A DNA stretch of 64,000 nt from Artemia franciscana (GCF_032884065.1 NC_088881.1:4646001-4710000); one strand, 5' to 3'; positions 1-11,560 are shown, counted from the stretch's first letter. The notes: generated by a model from the sequence alone, not told the origin. Numbers and translations: made by a program.

Positions 1-118
1 TTAGTTTTTTTCTTCTTTTGTATTAGTGTGAAATAATTCAGACGTCATATGCGGACAAACATGACGTCACCTGATCCACGATCCACAGATCCACATACAA
101 CTTATTTTTATATATATA
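1..118 (-). mobile_element. Helitron, 5' end fragment
   Basis: On the - strand this ends (element 5' end) with the family start TCTATATATATAAAAATAAG-like sequence near 100-118, followed inward by TGACGTCA-containing repeats. It abuts the 3' end of the next Helitron at 119-120, a head-to-tail junction. The rest is outside the window. Confidence 0.6.
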
Positions 119-180
119 TACTAGCTGTTGGGGTGGCGCTTCGCGCCACCCCAACACCTAGTTGGTGGGGGCGCTTCGCG

Positions 181-206
181 CCCCCCCCCCCCCCCCCCCC
201 CCCCCC
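181..206. repeat. Poly-C run in Helitron hairpin region
   Basis: About 26 consecutive C within the second terminal hairpin region, far longer than in the other Helitron copies here; expansion or assembly artefact. Confidence 0.8.
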
Positions 207-508
207 AAGCCCCCCCGCGCGCGTAAGTCGTTACGCGCCATATTAGTTACGCGCCATATTAGTTACGCGCCATTGTAGTTGTGTCCCTGTGTCCCACCTG
301 TGAATATAGATAGATTTATATATGTGTTTCAAACTACGTAAAAATTGCGAATATACAACATTCTTGGCTTTCCCATTGTCTGTCCATATACAAAGCCGTA
401 TGTACTAATAATGACGTCATATGCAAACGCTCTTTTTACAAACAAACAAACATGCATACACACAACTCGTTTTTATATAGATAGATAGATAGATAGATAC
501 AATACAAA

Positions 509-1017
509 TTAACTACGTAAAACTTGTGAATATACAACAGTCTTCGCTGTCCCATTGTCTGTGCGTATAAATAGATTGTCAGGTTTACCGACCCTCAAAG
601 ATGCAACATACAATTGTACATTGGTAAAGCAATCTGTATTAAGATCTATACCGCATTTTTCTAGTGATTGCCCTTGAGCTTTGTTGATGGTGGTTGCAAA
701 TGCTAATCGAATTGGGAATTGCAATCTTTTAAATTGAAAAAGCAGATCCGTTGGAATCATGGGAATGCGAGGAATAAGAACAGCCTCACCCTCATAAGGC
801 CCTGTCAAGATTGTGGCATCTATTAGGTTTTCCATTGTTTTTTTTTTTACGGCAAGTCGCGTGCCATTGCAAAGCTTTGGTGGGTTGATATTTCTTAAAA
901 GTATTATTGGTACGCCTATTTTTAGTTGTAGCAGGTGTGGTGGACACCCTGAAGGATCTATGGAATTTAAAAATTCAGATGGATAATTAACCGCTTCATT
1001 TGGTTCCGAAATACAAA
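509..1017 (-). pseudogene. Helitron PIF1-type helicase C-terminal part, copy b
   Basis: Longer copy of the helicase end: HLLQLKIGVPIILLRNINPPKLCNGTRL (PIF1 domain 2B region), then RLQFPIRLAFATTINKAQGQSLEK and VASLRVGKPDNLF. The usual ACSR is ASLR, consistent with decay. It is fused at its 5' side to the tail of copy a by a tandem duplication. Confidence 0.72.
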
Positions 1018-1331
1018 TTAACTGCGTAAAACTTGCGAATATACAACATTCTTCGCTGTCCAATTCTCGCTGCATATAAATAGATTGTCAGGTTTACCGA
1101 CCCTCGAACATGCAACGTACAATTGTCCATGGGAAAAACAATCAGTATTAAGATCAATACCACATTTTTCTAATGATTGACCTTGAGCTTTGTTAATGGT
1201 GATTGCAAATGCTAATCGAATTGGGAATTGCAATCTTTTAAATTGAAAAGGCAGATCTGTTGGAATCATGGGAATGCGAGGAATAAGAACAGCCTCACCC
1301 TCAAAAGGCCCTGTCAGGATTGTGGCCTCTA
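1018..1331 (-). pseudogene. Helitron PIF1-type helicase C-terminal end, copy a
   Basis: Encodes PMIPTDLPFQFKRLQFPIRLAFAITINKAQGQSLEKCGIDL and GQLYVACSRVGKPDNLFI, the last motifs (V and VI) of the PIF1-like Helitron helicase. An almost identical block recurs immediately downstream, so the helicase tail is tandemly duplicated. Confidence 0.75.
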
Positions 1332-1727
1332 TTAGGTTTGATTCAGGCGGATATATAGCAAACGTTCTGATTCAATTTTAGCATACATATCAACCATAAA
1401 TTGGTGAAACAATTTACGGCATTTTAAAATATAATTTTCTTCATCCTGCCGAATCATTAGTCTATAGGAATAATAATGCATTGCACTGCATTTCTTATTC
1501 ATTTCTTTGTTAGTGGCTGGATTCATCAATTTAATATTAAAGTGATAGCCGTCGGCTCCATCCCAAAAAATGATAGGATATTGTAGGGCATCGTAGCATC
1601 GATGAGTTTCAGCAATTCTTAACAACTGAGCGTTTCGCTTATGTAGAATAATATCTCGAGGTAAAAACTGATCACCGACCATAACGATTGCCACTTCGTC
1701 GATAGTCGGAGCATTGTATCTACGCAC
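1332..1727 (-). pseudogene. Helitron Rep/helicase, Helitron-like N domain fragment
   Basis: Contains RRYNAPTIDEVAIVMVGD, YPIIFWDGADGYHF and MHYYSYRLMIR, hallmarks of the Helitron_like_N region ahead of the HUH Rep core. A stop codon separates it from the upstream segment. At its 3' end it runs directly into helicase C-terminal sequence, so the Rep nuclease core and most of the helicase are deleted. Confidence 0.7.
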
Positions 1728-1730
1728 ATG

Positions 1731-2858
1731 TTAGCCAGGAGGCGTTTTGTCAGCGGAAATAACAATTTTATGAGTATCAGTAGGCATCAAATCGATGGCT
1801 GTTTTGAACAGACGCACTAACTTATTATTTTCGTGGAAAAGATGTTGCAATTGGGAAACGATTGTCCTTTCAACGTTGGGAGAAATTTCGCAACGTGCAT
1901 TCAATTCAGAATTTCTATCACTGATGAAGTACAATTGTAAAAATTTATGATTCTCGCCTGAGAATGGTAGAAGGGACCCTGCTTTATGATAAATTTGCCC
2001 TTTTACTTTGAAAGTAGACATAAATTGATCTGGATTTTCGATTTGGGCTCCAAACGACGTCATTTGGAAACATGAGTTGTATTGTCTGATTTTTGACAAA
2101 AAACGCTTAGATTCTGACGTAGTTCCAGTAAGGAAAGTCTTCAATGGCTCTGGTGGTGCAGCCAATAGAGGAAGTTTAACTTTTCCTGAGGCGCAACACA
2201 TTCCCATTGTTTCACCATTGAATTTCAAGGCCTTGCAATAGGGACAAATTTTAGACATTGTCCCGATTTGAACACATCTACTCAAGCTATAATCATCGAC
2301 TGGGTTGTACCTGAATGCCAGGCGATAACTTTCAGATTGCTCTGATTCCTCGGCACGCTTTCTTTTCTTACTTTCTCTATCAGCAGCAAGCCTGTTTCCC
2401 TGCTGGTCTTTTGATTCCTCGGCACGCCTTCTTTTTTCACTTTCTCTTTTAGCAGCAAGTCTGCTTCTGCGTTGCTCTAGTAGTTCCTCGGCACGCCTTC
2501 TTTTTTCACTTTCTCTTTTAGCAGCAAGTCTGCTTCTGCGTTGCTCTGGTAGTTCCTCGGCATGCTTTCTTTTCTTTCTTTCTCTATCAGCCTCAAGCCT
2601 GTTTCCCTGCTGGTCTTTTGATTCCTCGGCACGCTTTCTTTTTTCACTTTCTCTTTTAGCAGCAAGTCTGCTTCTGCGTTGCTCTAGTAGTTCCTCGGCA
2701 CGCCTTCTTTTTTCACTTTCTCTTTTAGCAGCAAGTCTGCTTTCGCGTTGCTCTGGTAGTTCCTCGGCACGCTTTCTTTTCTGACTTTCTCTATCAGCAG
2801 CAAGTTTTTTGGCATAGACTCTTTGAGCATCTTCATCAGTCATTATAAACTTAAGCAT
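1731..2858 (-). pseudogene. Helitron Rep/helicase N-terminal part with charged repeats
   Basis: 375 codons open. Residues about 14-175 are a tandem array of 23-residue charged repeats (core RESEKRRRAEE, alternately LLEQRRSRLAAK and SKDQQGNRLAAD) that should form a continuous helix. This is followed by a CPYCKALKF...CCASGKV zinc-ribbon-like segment and a Helitron-like N-terminal region (HKAGSLLPF, then FLQLYFISD). Such a CxxC region and N domain precede the Rep endonuclease in Helitron proteins. The frame ends just before the next segment at 1727. Confidence 0.7.
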
Positions 2859-3281
2859 TAACAGAATTCTACGCGAACATACGTCTTATATAACTTGAAT
2901 GACGTCACGCCTTCAAAGCAAAAATGATGGCAACTAATTTCATGACGTCAGCCGAAACATGACGGCGAACATATGTCTTATATAACTTGAATGACGTCAC
3001 CTTCAAAGCAAAAATGATGGCAACTAATTTCATGACGTCAGCCGAAACATGACGTCACCTGATCCATCCACAGATCCACTCACAGACAACTTATTTTTAT
3101 ATATATAGACTAGCTGTTGGGGTGGCGCTTCGCGCCACCCCAACACCTAGTTGTTGGGGCGCTTCGCGCCCCCCCAAGCCCCCCCGCGTGCGTAAGTCGT
3201 TACGCGCCATATTAGTTACGCGCCATTGTAGTTGTGTCCCTGTTTCCCACCTGTGAATATAGATAGATTTATATATGTGTT

Positions 3282-4234
3282 TCAAACTACGTAAAAATTG
3301 CGAATATACAACATTTTTGGCTTTCCCACTACTAGAAGTTTTCCGTTTCCAATTGCCAGCAATTGATCTGAAAATGTTTGACCAGAATCATCGTTTTGCA
3401 ATCGGACACGCATATTTGTAGTTAATTTTAATATTTTTACGTGTGCCCATGAATTAGAATTTTTCAGGCAAGCATTCATTTCGTCTGCAGGAGTTAAACT
3501 ACGTAAAAATTGCGAATATACAACATTCTTGGCTTTCCCATTGTCTGTGCATATACAAAGCCGTATGCACTAATAATGACGTCATATGCAAACGCTTAGC
3601 CATTTATTATTTTTATAATTTTTTAGAATATTCGGAAATACTTTTTCAATCAATTCATTTTTGGACGTCACTAAACTACAGAAATCAGCAGGTAGTTGTA
3701 TACGTCCTGAAATTGAGTCTATCGTATCATAAATGTCTTTTTGTTCCGACGTTAACTTGTAAATGTTATTTTGTACATACGACAATAGATCACTCGTACT
3801 GTAACTTTGTTCACGATCCAATTCTACACATGTCGAAACAGCAGCGATACGGTTAGGTGAAGGCATTCCCAAATCCTGAAGAGGTTTGTTTGCCATACGT
3901 ACGCACAAATCTTCTATAATAACTAAAGTGTCGTTATAAATTTCTGATGTAAAATCAAAAGTCATTTCTGACGTCTCTAACTGTTTTCGATGGAGTATAT
4001 CTTCGGACATTTTTGACTTATATTTTTCCCATAACTCTGTAGGAGCTGATGGAGAGCAAGTGTACGAATTTGACTTGGGGTTGACGTTTCGCACGCGTCA
4101 TTGATGCAGTTATCCCAGTGTTGGTCATTCTCCAATAAATTCAGAGCTTGGCATGCACTACGGTAAGTGTCATGTATAGTACCGTTTACAGTTCTCAAAT
4201 ACTCAAAGGATGTCGGACCGGGTACATTCACCAA
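3282..4234 (-). pseudogene. Helitron helicase fragments, frameshifted
   Basis: Three overlapping pieces: 4234-3977 (VNVPGPTSFEYLRTVNG, DTYRSACQALNLLENDQHWD), 4094-3582 (LQDLGMPSPNR, LTSEQKDIYDTI then a deletion removing the Walker A loop, then LPADFC) and 3479-3282 (LKLTTNMRVRLQND, LLAIGNGKLL). These are typical of the Helitron region linking Rep to PIF1 helicase. Loss of the P-loop and a frameshift near 4000-4090 make it dead. Confidence 0.72.
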
Positions 4235-4569
4235 AAGCAGGCGTAGAAAGAAGCATTCATGTTGATTGGGGTGAACGGTGTAGAGTCTTCCTATCCTGGT
4301 ATCTTTGAAGATGGTAGGTTGGCCGTAAACCCACTGGTTATCTACTTCGATGGTGGTACCGTTGCCATTGTAGGTTTTTCAGTCATTTTACAATTAGAAA
4401 TTTCTCTTTCAACGGTCTTCTTACAATTAAAAATTTGTCTTTGAAAGATATTCTTAAATACCTGTGTCCTGGTCGTCATTTATATTCCCTGTGTCCCGGT
4501 CGTCATTTGTGTCCCGGTATCCCAGTCTGTAATTTCTCTTTTTTCTTTTTTCAGTTTTCTTTTTCTTCT

Positions 4570-4896
4570 TTATTTTTCAGCTTCACTATGAAATACATAT
4601 CGCCGAACCTTTGTTTTTTTAACTAAAATCTGGTAGTCATTGATGACCTTATCCAAGTCAAAATCCCAAACCCAATCATCATCGCTATCATTTTCAGTTT
4701 TAATATGTTTTGACTCTCGCTGTCCAGGTGGATCTTCATCTAACTGCGCGGTTTTGCGTTCTTTAGCCTCAAGCCTGTTTCCTTGCTGTTCTTTTGATTC
4801 CTCGGCACGCTTTCTTTTCTGACTTTCTCTATCAGCAGCAAGTTTTTTGGCATAGACTCTTTGAGCATCTTCATCAGTCATTGTAAACTTAAACAT
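4570..4896 (-). pseudogene. Helitron 2 protein N-terminal fragment
   Basis: Starts MTDEDAQRVYAKKLAADRESQKRKRAEE, nearly the same N terminus as Helitron 1 but with only one charged repeat, then an acidic tail. It shows that repeat number varies between copies. Confidence 0.65.
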
Positions 4897-5056
4897 TAAT
4901 AGAATTCTACGCGAACATATGTCTTATATAACTTGAATGACGTCACCTTCAAAGCAAAAATGATGACAACTAATTTCATGACGTCAGCCGAAACATGACG
5001 TCACCTGATCCACGATCCACAGATCCACAGACAACTTATTTTTATATATATAGATA

Positions 5057-5228
5057 GATCTATATTCACAGGTGGGACACAGGGACACAACTACAATGGC
5101 GCGTAACTAATATGGCGCGTAACTAATATGGCGCGTAACGACTTACGCGCGCGGGGGGGGCTTGGGGGGGCGCGAAGCGCCCCACCAACTAGGTGTTGGG
5201 GTGGCGCGAAGCGCCACCCAAACAGCTA
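5057..5228 (+). mobile_element. Helitron 3' end fragment, + strand
   Basis: About 170 bases ending in two GC-rich hairpins (about 5163-5182 and 5199-5218) and CTAGT at 5225-5229, followed by a long (TA)n. It is in opposite orientation to the neighbouring Helitron 5' end. Confidence 0.7.

Positions 5229-5291
<63 letters not shown>
5229..5291. repeat. (TA)n microsatellite
   Basis: Uninterrupted TA dinucleotides beginning at the Helitron end. Helitrons insert between A and T, which explains the association. Confidence 0.9.
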
Positions 5292-5293
<2 letters not shown>

Positions 5294-6980
5294 AAGTTTT
5301 GTTTTATTTTTTGTTCTCTGCCTCCCCTAAAATATTATAGCCACTCTCTCTTATTACTTTCATCTATTAAATTCTAATAAGTGAAATGCAGTGTGGTCTA
5401 AGAAATTATTTGAGATAGTTAATAGGCTTAAATTTGTTTATACTTTGCTCCATTATTAGATACAATAAAATAGAGGGAATCTTCTATAGCTTCTTTCCTA
5501 TGTTCTACACCATAGAATACGGTATCTAATATTTTTTTCACGGCACTAAGCACGATCAACATGTGTAAATTTACATTTGCTTCCTTTATAAAGAATCCTT
5601 TAAATAATTCAAGCATGTCTTTACAAAAAGTCTTGCATAGTCTTGTTTAAGAGCAAAACACAATATTTTTTCTTTTTTTTTTTAACAATTTGTGTTTATT
5701 GTAAAGTTATAATTATAATATATAATGAAATATAGTTATAATTATAAAAATATAGTTATAATTATAAAATATGGTTATAATTATATAATATAAAGTTATG
5801 TATTTTGATGGCTTGTTTCATGTTATCTATCTTTACCATATAGTCTGTGGTAAAGAACTGCAAGTAAGGAGCCACTCAGCCCAATTGTAATTGGGACTCT
5901 ACAAGAAGGAATTTTGATAACAATAGATACGTCAAAAGAACTAGCTTTTGATTCTGCTTAATCAAACAAATCTTGCTGAAACAGCTCCAACTCAGAGCGA
6001 CCAGGAATTATTACCTAAGAATAAATGAAACCCAAACTGAAAAAAATTAAACAAACAATCACAAAAAGCAAAATGCAAAAGGAACCAATACAATTAAAGA
6101 ACAAATCCTAAAACAAGAAAAACCCAGATTGAATATCCAAACCAAACACAAAACGAACAAAATCAACACAAACAAGAGTTTGACTACGCTCCCCTTCCCC
6201 AACTGTAAAAGCATAAAGGCAACAACGTCATCTGAGCTTCATTGACAATTAATTATATTACAAATATTTCCTTTTGTGCTGAGTTGCTGAGCTAACAGCA
6301 ATCAATATGATTATATATCCAATATTCAGTTGAATTTATTAGTTTTTTCCTAGGACTGTTCAGGACATATACTTTTAATAAAACGCCAGTGACGCAGTAG
6401 GGTTTAGACTCTTGCAGCTAGGGAGAGGAGACAGAACAGAAGCCAAACTCTTTCTTGCGATGACCTTCGCTCGTCCTAAGCCTGATCTGAACATCCAAAT
6501 CTTAATCGTTCCAAGATTCACTCATATTAGTACCTGTCGACCCCTCCGTTGGCCATGACCGTTCATCCAATCTCCGTTCACTTCTGGCCTCCCACACCCT
6601 CCAACAGCAATTCCTGGTCATTCCGAATCTGGACCACTACATGAATTCACCTCTATAGTAGTTAAGTCTAGTATGGCACCTAACTTGTCTTCAAAAAAAT
6701 CTTCTTCATATATTTTTCTTAAATTAATATATGAAAATACCTTTTTTTACCCTTTTGTTTAAAACAAGCTACTTGTCTCGTGCCTTTTGGGTAAAGCCAA
6801 GTCTTGCGCTTTCGGCCAAATGTAGTCACAAAAGGAAAAATTTAATATAAATTGTGGCAGATCAATATTTTGATTTATTAATTTACATTGCAAAAATTGT
6901 GTTGAGCCAGGATAGAGCTAGATATAGAAAATGACATAAACGGAAGAAAAAAAATTATAATCATTGGTTCTATGAGAAAA
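5292..6980. other. AT-rich spacer, no gene recognised
   Basis: Nothing convincing is coding. 5700-5800 holds four to five AT-rich tandem units built on TATAGTTATAATTATAAAA. 6040-6180 is A/C-rich low complexity. 6370-6660 is GC-richer and may be an unrecognised repeat. Confidence 0.5.
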
Positions 6981-6983
6981 TTT

Positions 6984-7059
6984 CCTTGCGACACGAGGGA
7001 TTGAACCGCTGACCCTTTGATCCTGAGAACAGCGCTTATCCACCACGCTGTCACAAGGT
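6984..7059 (-). tRNA. tRNA-like sequence (likely pseudogene or SINE head)
   Basis: On the - strand, 5' CCTTGTG pairs fully with 3' CGCAAGG (7-bp acceptor stem), and AGCG/CGCT forms a 4-bp D stem around TGGTGGATAAG. A T-loop GTTCAATCC is present. The T stem has mismatches with about three extra bases, and the anticodon stem is poor, so I doubt a functional tRNA. It may be a tRNA-derived repeat. Confidence 0.4.
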
Positions 7060-7229
7060 ATGAAACTATTTTATTTTTCTAAGAGTTCACAAAATATCAA
7101 AATAATTGATTCGTTTTTTCCTTTGGGGATGGGACTGAGGGTTCAGGAAAGCAATGGATTATTTTCCAATCATAATTTTGACCATTTGATTTTCTTCAGT
7201 TTAACTATACTGAATAAAATAGCTAAGTC

Positions 7230-8395
7230 AGAATTTGATTGACGTGTCCGGGGAACTAATAGGCGTCGGAGGGGGGATAGCCGCCCTCCAACAACTTTTG
7301 GCTCCCAGAAAGGTAACCAGAACCCCCAACTTCCAATACAGTGAGCTTCTCCGACATCTTCTATACGAAGTGCCCCGGTGAAAAGAAAGAAAGAAATAGA
7401 TAATACAATGTGTCCATTTCGCTCTTAACTTAAACAACGCAATTGTGCTGCCTATTATTCCAAATTTATAAAATTCAGGGCACTTCGTATCGAAGGAGTT
7501 GTCGTAAAAAAAACTTCGAAAAGGGCTAATACAATCGGAAATTGAAAGGGTCAGTGCCCCCTCTAATAGAAACAAGTGATTGGAGGGCAACCAACCCCCC
7601 TCCCACTCCCACCACCTCCCCAAACACATCCCACCAAAGCCCTGAGATAGCCATTTTGTTAAACGTAGCAGGAAGGTCCGGAAATTATGTATGCGACACC
7701 CCTCCTACAAACGTCAGGGCAAGGGTTGTAAGTTATACCCTGAGGGCATATAAGGTTGATATAGAAAGGGTGATCATATGAACTTCGGAGGGGGCTCATT
7801 GGATTGCTAGTTAGTTTTAGTGGCCTTTTTGAGAGTCAGAAGTTTTAGTGCCCTCTTAGAGTGTCAGAGTGATGGTACGTTGGATACCCCCCCCCCCCCC
7901 CCCCCCATACCTTGTACTTTCCCGGAATGCATCTGATAAAAAATTTGAGATGGCCATTTGCTGTCGTAGAAACTTCGAAACTGGCTCATTCAATTGGAAA
8001 CTGAAAGGGCAAGTCCCCTTTTTAATGGTCGAAAATAATTGGAGGGTAACTAACCGCCCTCGCACGCCCACCATTTCCCCAAACACATCAAATAAAAATT
8101 TTGAGATATCCATATTGGCCAACGCAATTAAAAGGTGCAGAAATTCGGTCTTTGAGGATGACAACCCCCACTAAAACCCTTAAGGCAAGGGTTGTAATTT
8201 ATGCCTGGGGATATATAATGTTTATATAGAAAGGGTGGTCGTAGAAACTTCAGAGGGGGCTCATTGGACTGGTATTCAGAAATTCTAGTGTCTTTTTTTT
8301 CAAGATTAAGAGTGATCGAAAGGTGGATACCCCTCCCCCAAACCTCGAATTTTCCTGAAATATATCTGATAAAAATTTTATGATGGCTATTTTTT
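7230..8395. repeat. Diverged copies of the large foldback repeat family
   Basis: Two or three related blocks (about 7250-7720, 7790-8240, 8240-8395) share the GTCGTAGAAACTTCGAAA, GGAGGG and CCCCAAACACATC motifs with each other, and weaker likeness to the family copy that follows. A run of 18 C lies near 7889-7906. No coding content. Confidence 0.55.
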
Positions 8396-9931
8396 TGTCG
8401 TAGAAGCTTGTCTTTACGCTAAAGTTTTTAATTGTTTTAAAAAGTAGAATTGTGGCAAAGAGTCAAACTTTAGCGTAAAGAGCTAGGGATTGCGGAGGGG
8501 TAAACTATTTCATATACACAGTAATTTCTGTTCGTTTTAAGTTTTAATGTCGCTCCTTACTTTCAGTTAAAAAAAACTTTTTGAATTAATGCATGTCTGA
8601 TTTTTGCTCTCCGTACATAAATTATTAAAATGAAATTTGCATAATAATTCTTTTTTTTGGCTAAATGGCTTTCTCTTAGTTTTGATAAGACGATTTTGAG
8701 AAATAAGGGGTGGGGAAGGAGGCCTAGTTGCCCTCCAAGTTTTCGGTTACTTAAAAAGGCAACTAGAACTTTTAATTTTTAACGAACGTTTTTATTAGTA
8801 AAAAATATACGTGACTTAAGAATTAACTTACGTAACATACTTTTATATTCTTATATTTTTGATTATATATATGAGGGGTTTTGTCCCCTCGTTAATACCC
8901 CGCTCTTCACACTAAATCTTAAGTTTTGTCCCAATTCTTTAAGAATGACCCCTGAATCAGAAAGGCCATAGAATAAATAGTTGAAATTACTAAAAATACT
9001 TTAGCATAAAGAGCGAAGTATTTATCTCCTCCTAAATACCTCGCTCATTATGTATTTTCAGAACCCCTCATATGCGTAATAATATCTGTTCGTTTTAAGT
9101 TTTAATGCTACTCCTTACTTTCAATTGAAAAAAACTTTTTCATGTTTATATTTTCATTGTTATTTTTTAATAGTAATGCTAGAAAATCCTGCGCCCTTTT
9201 CATTGAATTCTCTTCCCCTATGAAACATTCCTCCAAGGAAAGATACTTCCACATAGCCCCCTCCCCTCAACCCCACACCCAAACCAAAAAAATCCCCCCG
9301 AAAACGTCGGTACACTTCCCAGTAACCATTCCTGTATGTAAACATAGGTCAAAGTTTGTAATTGCAGCCCCTCCCCCAGGGACTTGGGGGAGTAAGTCAT
9401 CCCCAAAGACATAGTTATTATGCTTTTCGACTATGTAGAACAAAATGGCTAGCTCAAAATTTTGATCCGTTGACTTTGGGAAAAAAAGCGTGGGAGGGGG
9501 CCTAGGTGCCCTCCAATTTTTTGGTCACTTAAAAAGGGCACTAGAACGTTTCATTTCCGTCAGAATGAGCCATCTTGCAACATTCTAAGAACACTTGGTC
9601 GATACGATGACTCCTTGGAAAAACAAAACAAAAAACAAACAAACAAATAAACACGCGCCCGTGATCTGTCTTCTGGCAAAAAATACGAAATACCACATTT
9701 TTGTTGATTGGACCTTGAAATTTTGGACTTTCCAAAATAAGGCAAATTTTCTCAGGCTCATAACTTTTGATGACAAAGCCTAAATTTGATGAAACTTATG
9801 TATTTAAAATCAGCATAAAAAATCCGATTCTTTTGATATATCTTTTAGCATTGAAGTTACATTTTTTAGAGTTTCGTTTACTATTGAGCCGGGTCGCTCC
9901 TTACTACAGTTCGTTACCACGAACTGTTTGA
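8396..9931 (-). repeat. Large foldback repeat family, copy 1
   Basis: Family copy in the orientation that ends with the 20-bp terminal hairpin CAGTTCGTTACCACGAACTG (9907-9926) plus TTTGA. Internal landmarks are half of the 240-bp foldback (8400-8575), a block at 8870-9070 containing AGCATAAAGAGCGAAG, and the conserved end block GAGCCGGGTCGCTCCTTACT. No protein is encoded. Confidence 0.75.
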
Positions 9932-10627
9932 AAAGTTTGGTCATCCTGGTCTTGTTTATTATTGCCGTATTCTAAGCCAAAATTACATCTATCATCGTTT
10001 ATTTCCGTCTCAGTCTTTGTATATCTTCAAGCAATATTGAAGTTTGGTTTTAGTTGTTTTTCTATTTTTTTTTCGTAGTGATTTCTGTATGTAGCACCAA
10101 ATTGCACAAGAATATTATTAGTAGTCCTGAGAGCAAACACGAGGCGTTAATAATCATTATTACTGGTAAAATGAAACAAGAAATACTCGTGAAACAGCTT
10201 ACAATTACAACACTGCCATACAATACAACACTGCCATATATTAGCCATATGCTTTAAAAAAGTTACCAGTCACTGGAAATTTTATTAACAGTCCGTCTTT
10301 AGTCATACATTCTAGTTGATGGATAGCTGCTATCCCATTAACAATTTTATTAGCTAATAATAATTATTTATAATAATTATATAATAGTCTATATATATAA
10401 AAATAAGTAGTTTGTCTATGTGTCTGTCTAATGACGTCATGTTTGTGTGTCGACTGACGTCATGTTTGTCAACTGACGTATCTATCTATATATATAAAAA
10501 TAAGTTGTCTGTGTGTCTGTCGAGTGACGTCACTGTCCGCATATGAAGTTTGAATTATTTCATCACATACCAATTCAAAAACGAATGTATTCAAGCCGAA
10601 GTAGCTCAGTTATATAACTACCTGTGT

Positions 10628-10762
10628 TGGCCCAGCGGGTTTGACCTTAGCGTGGTAATACGGGACCCAGAGATCGAACCATGCTGCAGGAATGCACTAC
10701 AGGGCCGACGCAGGGACCTTAGTAGTCAAGAAGCGTCGTTAATCCTATACAAATACAAATAC
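10628..10762 (+). mobile_element. tRNA-derived SINE
   Basis: Contains a box A-like TAGCGTGGTAATACGGGA and box B-like GATCGAACC, followed by a unique body and an (AAATAC)n tail at about 10746-10762. It interrupts a tRNA-like head that starts at 10598 and resumes at 10763. Confidence 0.5.
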
Positions 10763-10844
10763 AGTAGCTCAGTTGGTAAAGCGTTATGTTCCAGGTTCTA
10801 GGTCCGAGAGGTTCCAGGTTCGAACCTTGGCTTTAGCATTAATA

Positions 10845-11337
10845 CAAAAGAAGAAAAAACTAAAAAAGATAAAAACTACAAAAAAAACTAAAAAGAAAAT
10901 ACTAAAAAAAACTAAAAAAGCTAAAAAACTAAAAAAACTAAAAAAGTAAAAAAAAATTAAAAAAAACTAAAAAAGGGTAAAAACTACAAAAAAACTAAAA
11001 AGAAAAAAAAAACCTAAAAACTAATAAAAAAACTAAAAAAAACTAAAAACTGATAAAGAAAAAAAAACTAAAAAAAGGAAAAAACTGACAAATAAAGGAG
11101 AAAAAGAAAACGAAAAAAAATAAAAATAAAAAAAAACTAAAAAAGGTAAATGTATTCAAGCCGAAGTAGCTGAGTTGGTAAAGCGTTATGTTCCAGGTTC
11201 TAGGTCCGAGAGGTTCCAGGTTCGAACCTTGGCTTTAGCATTAATACAAAAGAAGAAAAAAAACTAAAAAAGAAAAAAAAACTAAAAAAAACTAAAAAAC
11301 AGGTAAAAACTACTAAAAAAACAAAAAAGCTAAAAAA

Positions 11338-11373
<36 letters not shown>

Positions 11374-11560
11374 AAAACAAAACTAAAAAAGAAAAAAAAA
11401 CTAAAAAAGGGTAAAAACAGCAAAAAAACTAAAAGAAAAAAAAACTAAAAACTAATAAAAAAACTAAACACTGAAAAAGAAAAAAAACTAAAAAACGGAA
11501 AAATAAAGGAGAAAAAGAAAACAAAAAAATAAAAAAATAAAAAAAAGGGAATATAAATGA
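10845..11560. repeat. A-rich simple repeat (CTAAAAAA-type)
   Basis: Degenerate repetition of CTAAAAAA/AAAAAACTAAAAAAG on both sides of the tRNA-like head; the reverse complement dominates 22140-24570, showing the same element content in the opposite orientation. Confidence 0.8.
11160..11240 (+). tRNA. tRNA-like sequence inside Helitron (not a working tRNA)
   Basis: 81 bases: GCCGAAG pairs with CTTTAGC (one mismatch, one wobble). It has TAGCTGAGTTGGTAAAGC (box A) and GGTTCGAACC (box B). The anticodon arm does not fold and the segment GTTCCAGGTTC is duplicated inside, so it is a tRNA-derived pol III promoter head. The same sequence is interrupted by the SINE at 10628-10762. Confidence 0.45.

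Larger units (their letters stand above)
119..3108 (-). mobile_element. Helitron 1, internally deleted, - strand
   Basis: The - strand 3' end is a GC-rich hairpin (125-160, arms GGGGTGGCGC/GCGCCACCCC) followed by CTAG then T, the classic Helitron terminus. The 5' end is the TC-starting TCTATATATATAAAAATAAG motif near 3090-3108. Inside are pieces of the Rep/helicase polyprotein in order, with large deletions between them, so it cannot be autonomous. A further 5'-like motif near 460-500 suggests a smaller nested copy at about 290-500. Confidence 0.8.
3109..5056 (-). mobile_element. Helitron 2, - strand, head-to-tail with Helitron 1
   Basis: 3' hairpin and CTAG at 3109-3145 directly abut the 5' end of Helitron 1. 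The 5' TC-start lies near 5038-5056. Helicase and N-terminal fragments (3282-4234, 4570-4896) are in order but frameshifted. At 4459-4540 it holds the GTGTCCCGGTCGTCATTT minisatellite common to this family. Confidence 0.75.

Noticed and set aside
6984-7059. Functional tRNA gene
   Set aside because: Good acceptor and D stems, but the T stem is mismatched with extra bases and no stable anticodon arm can be drawn.
9142-9414. Overlapping Pro/Gly-rich frames on both strands (also 31074-31379, 47581-47839, 60714-61022)
   Set aside because: They recur at the same place of each foldback-family copy but with different frames and frameshifts, so there is no protein conservation.
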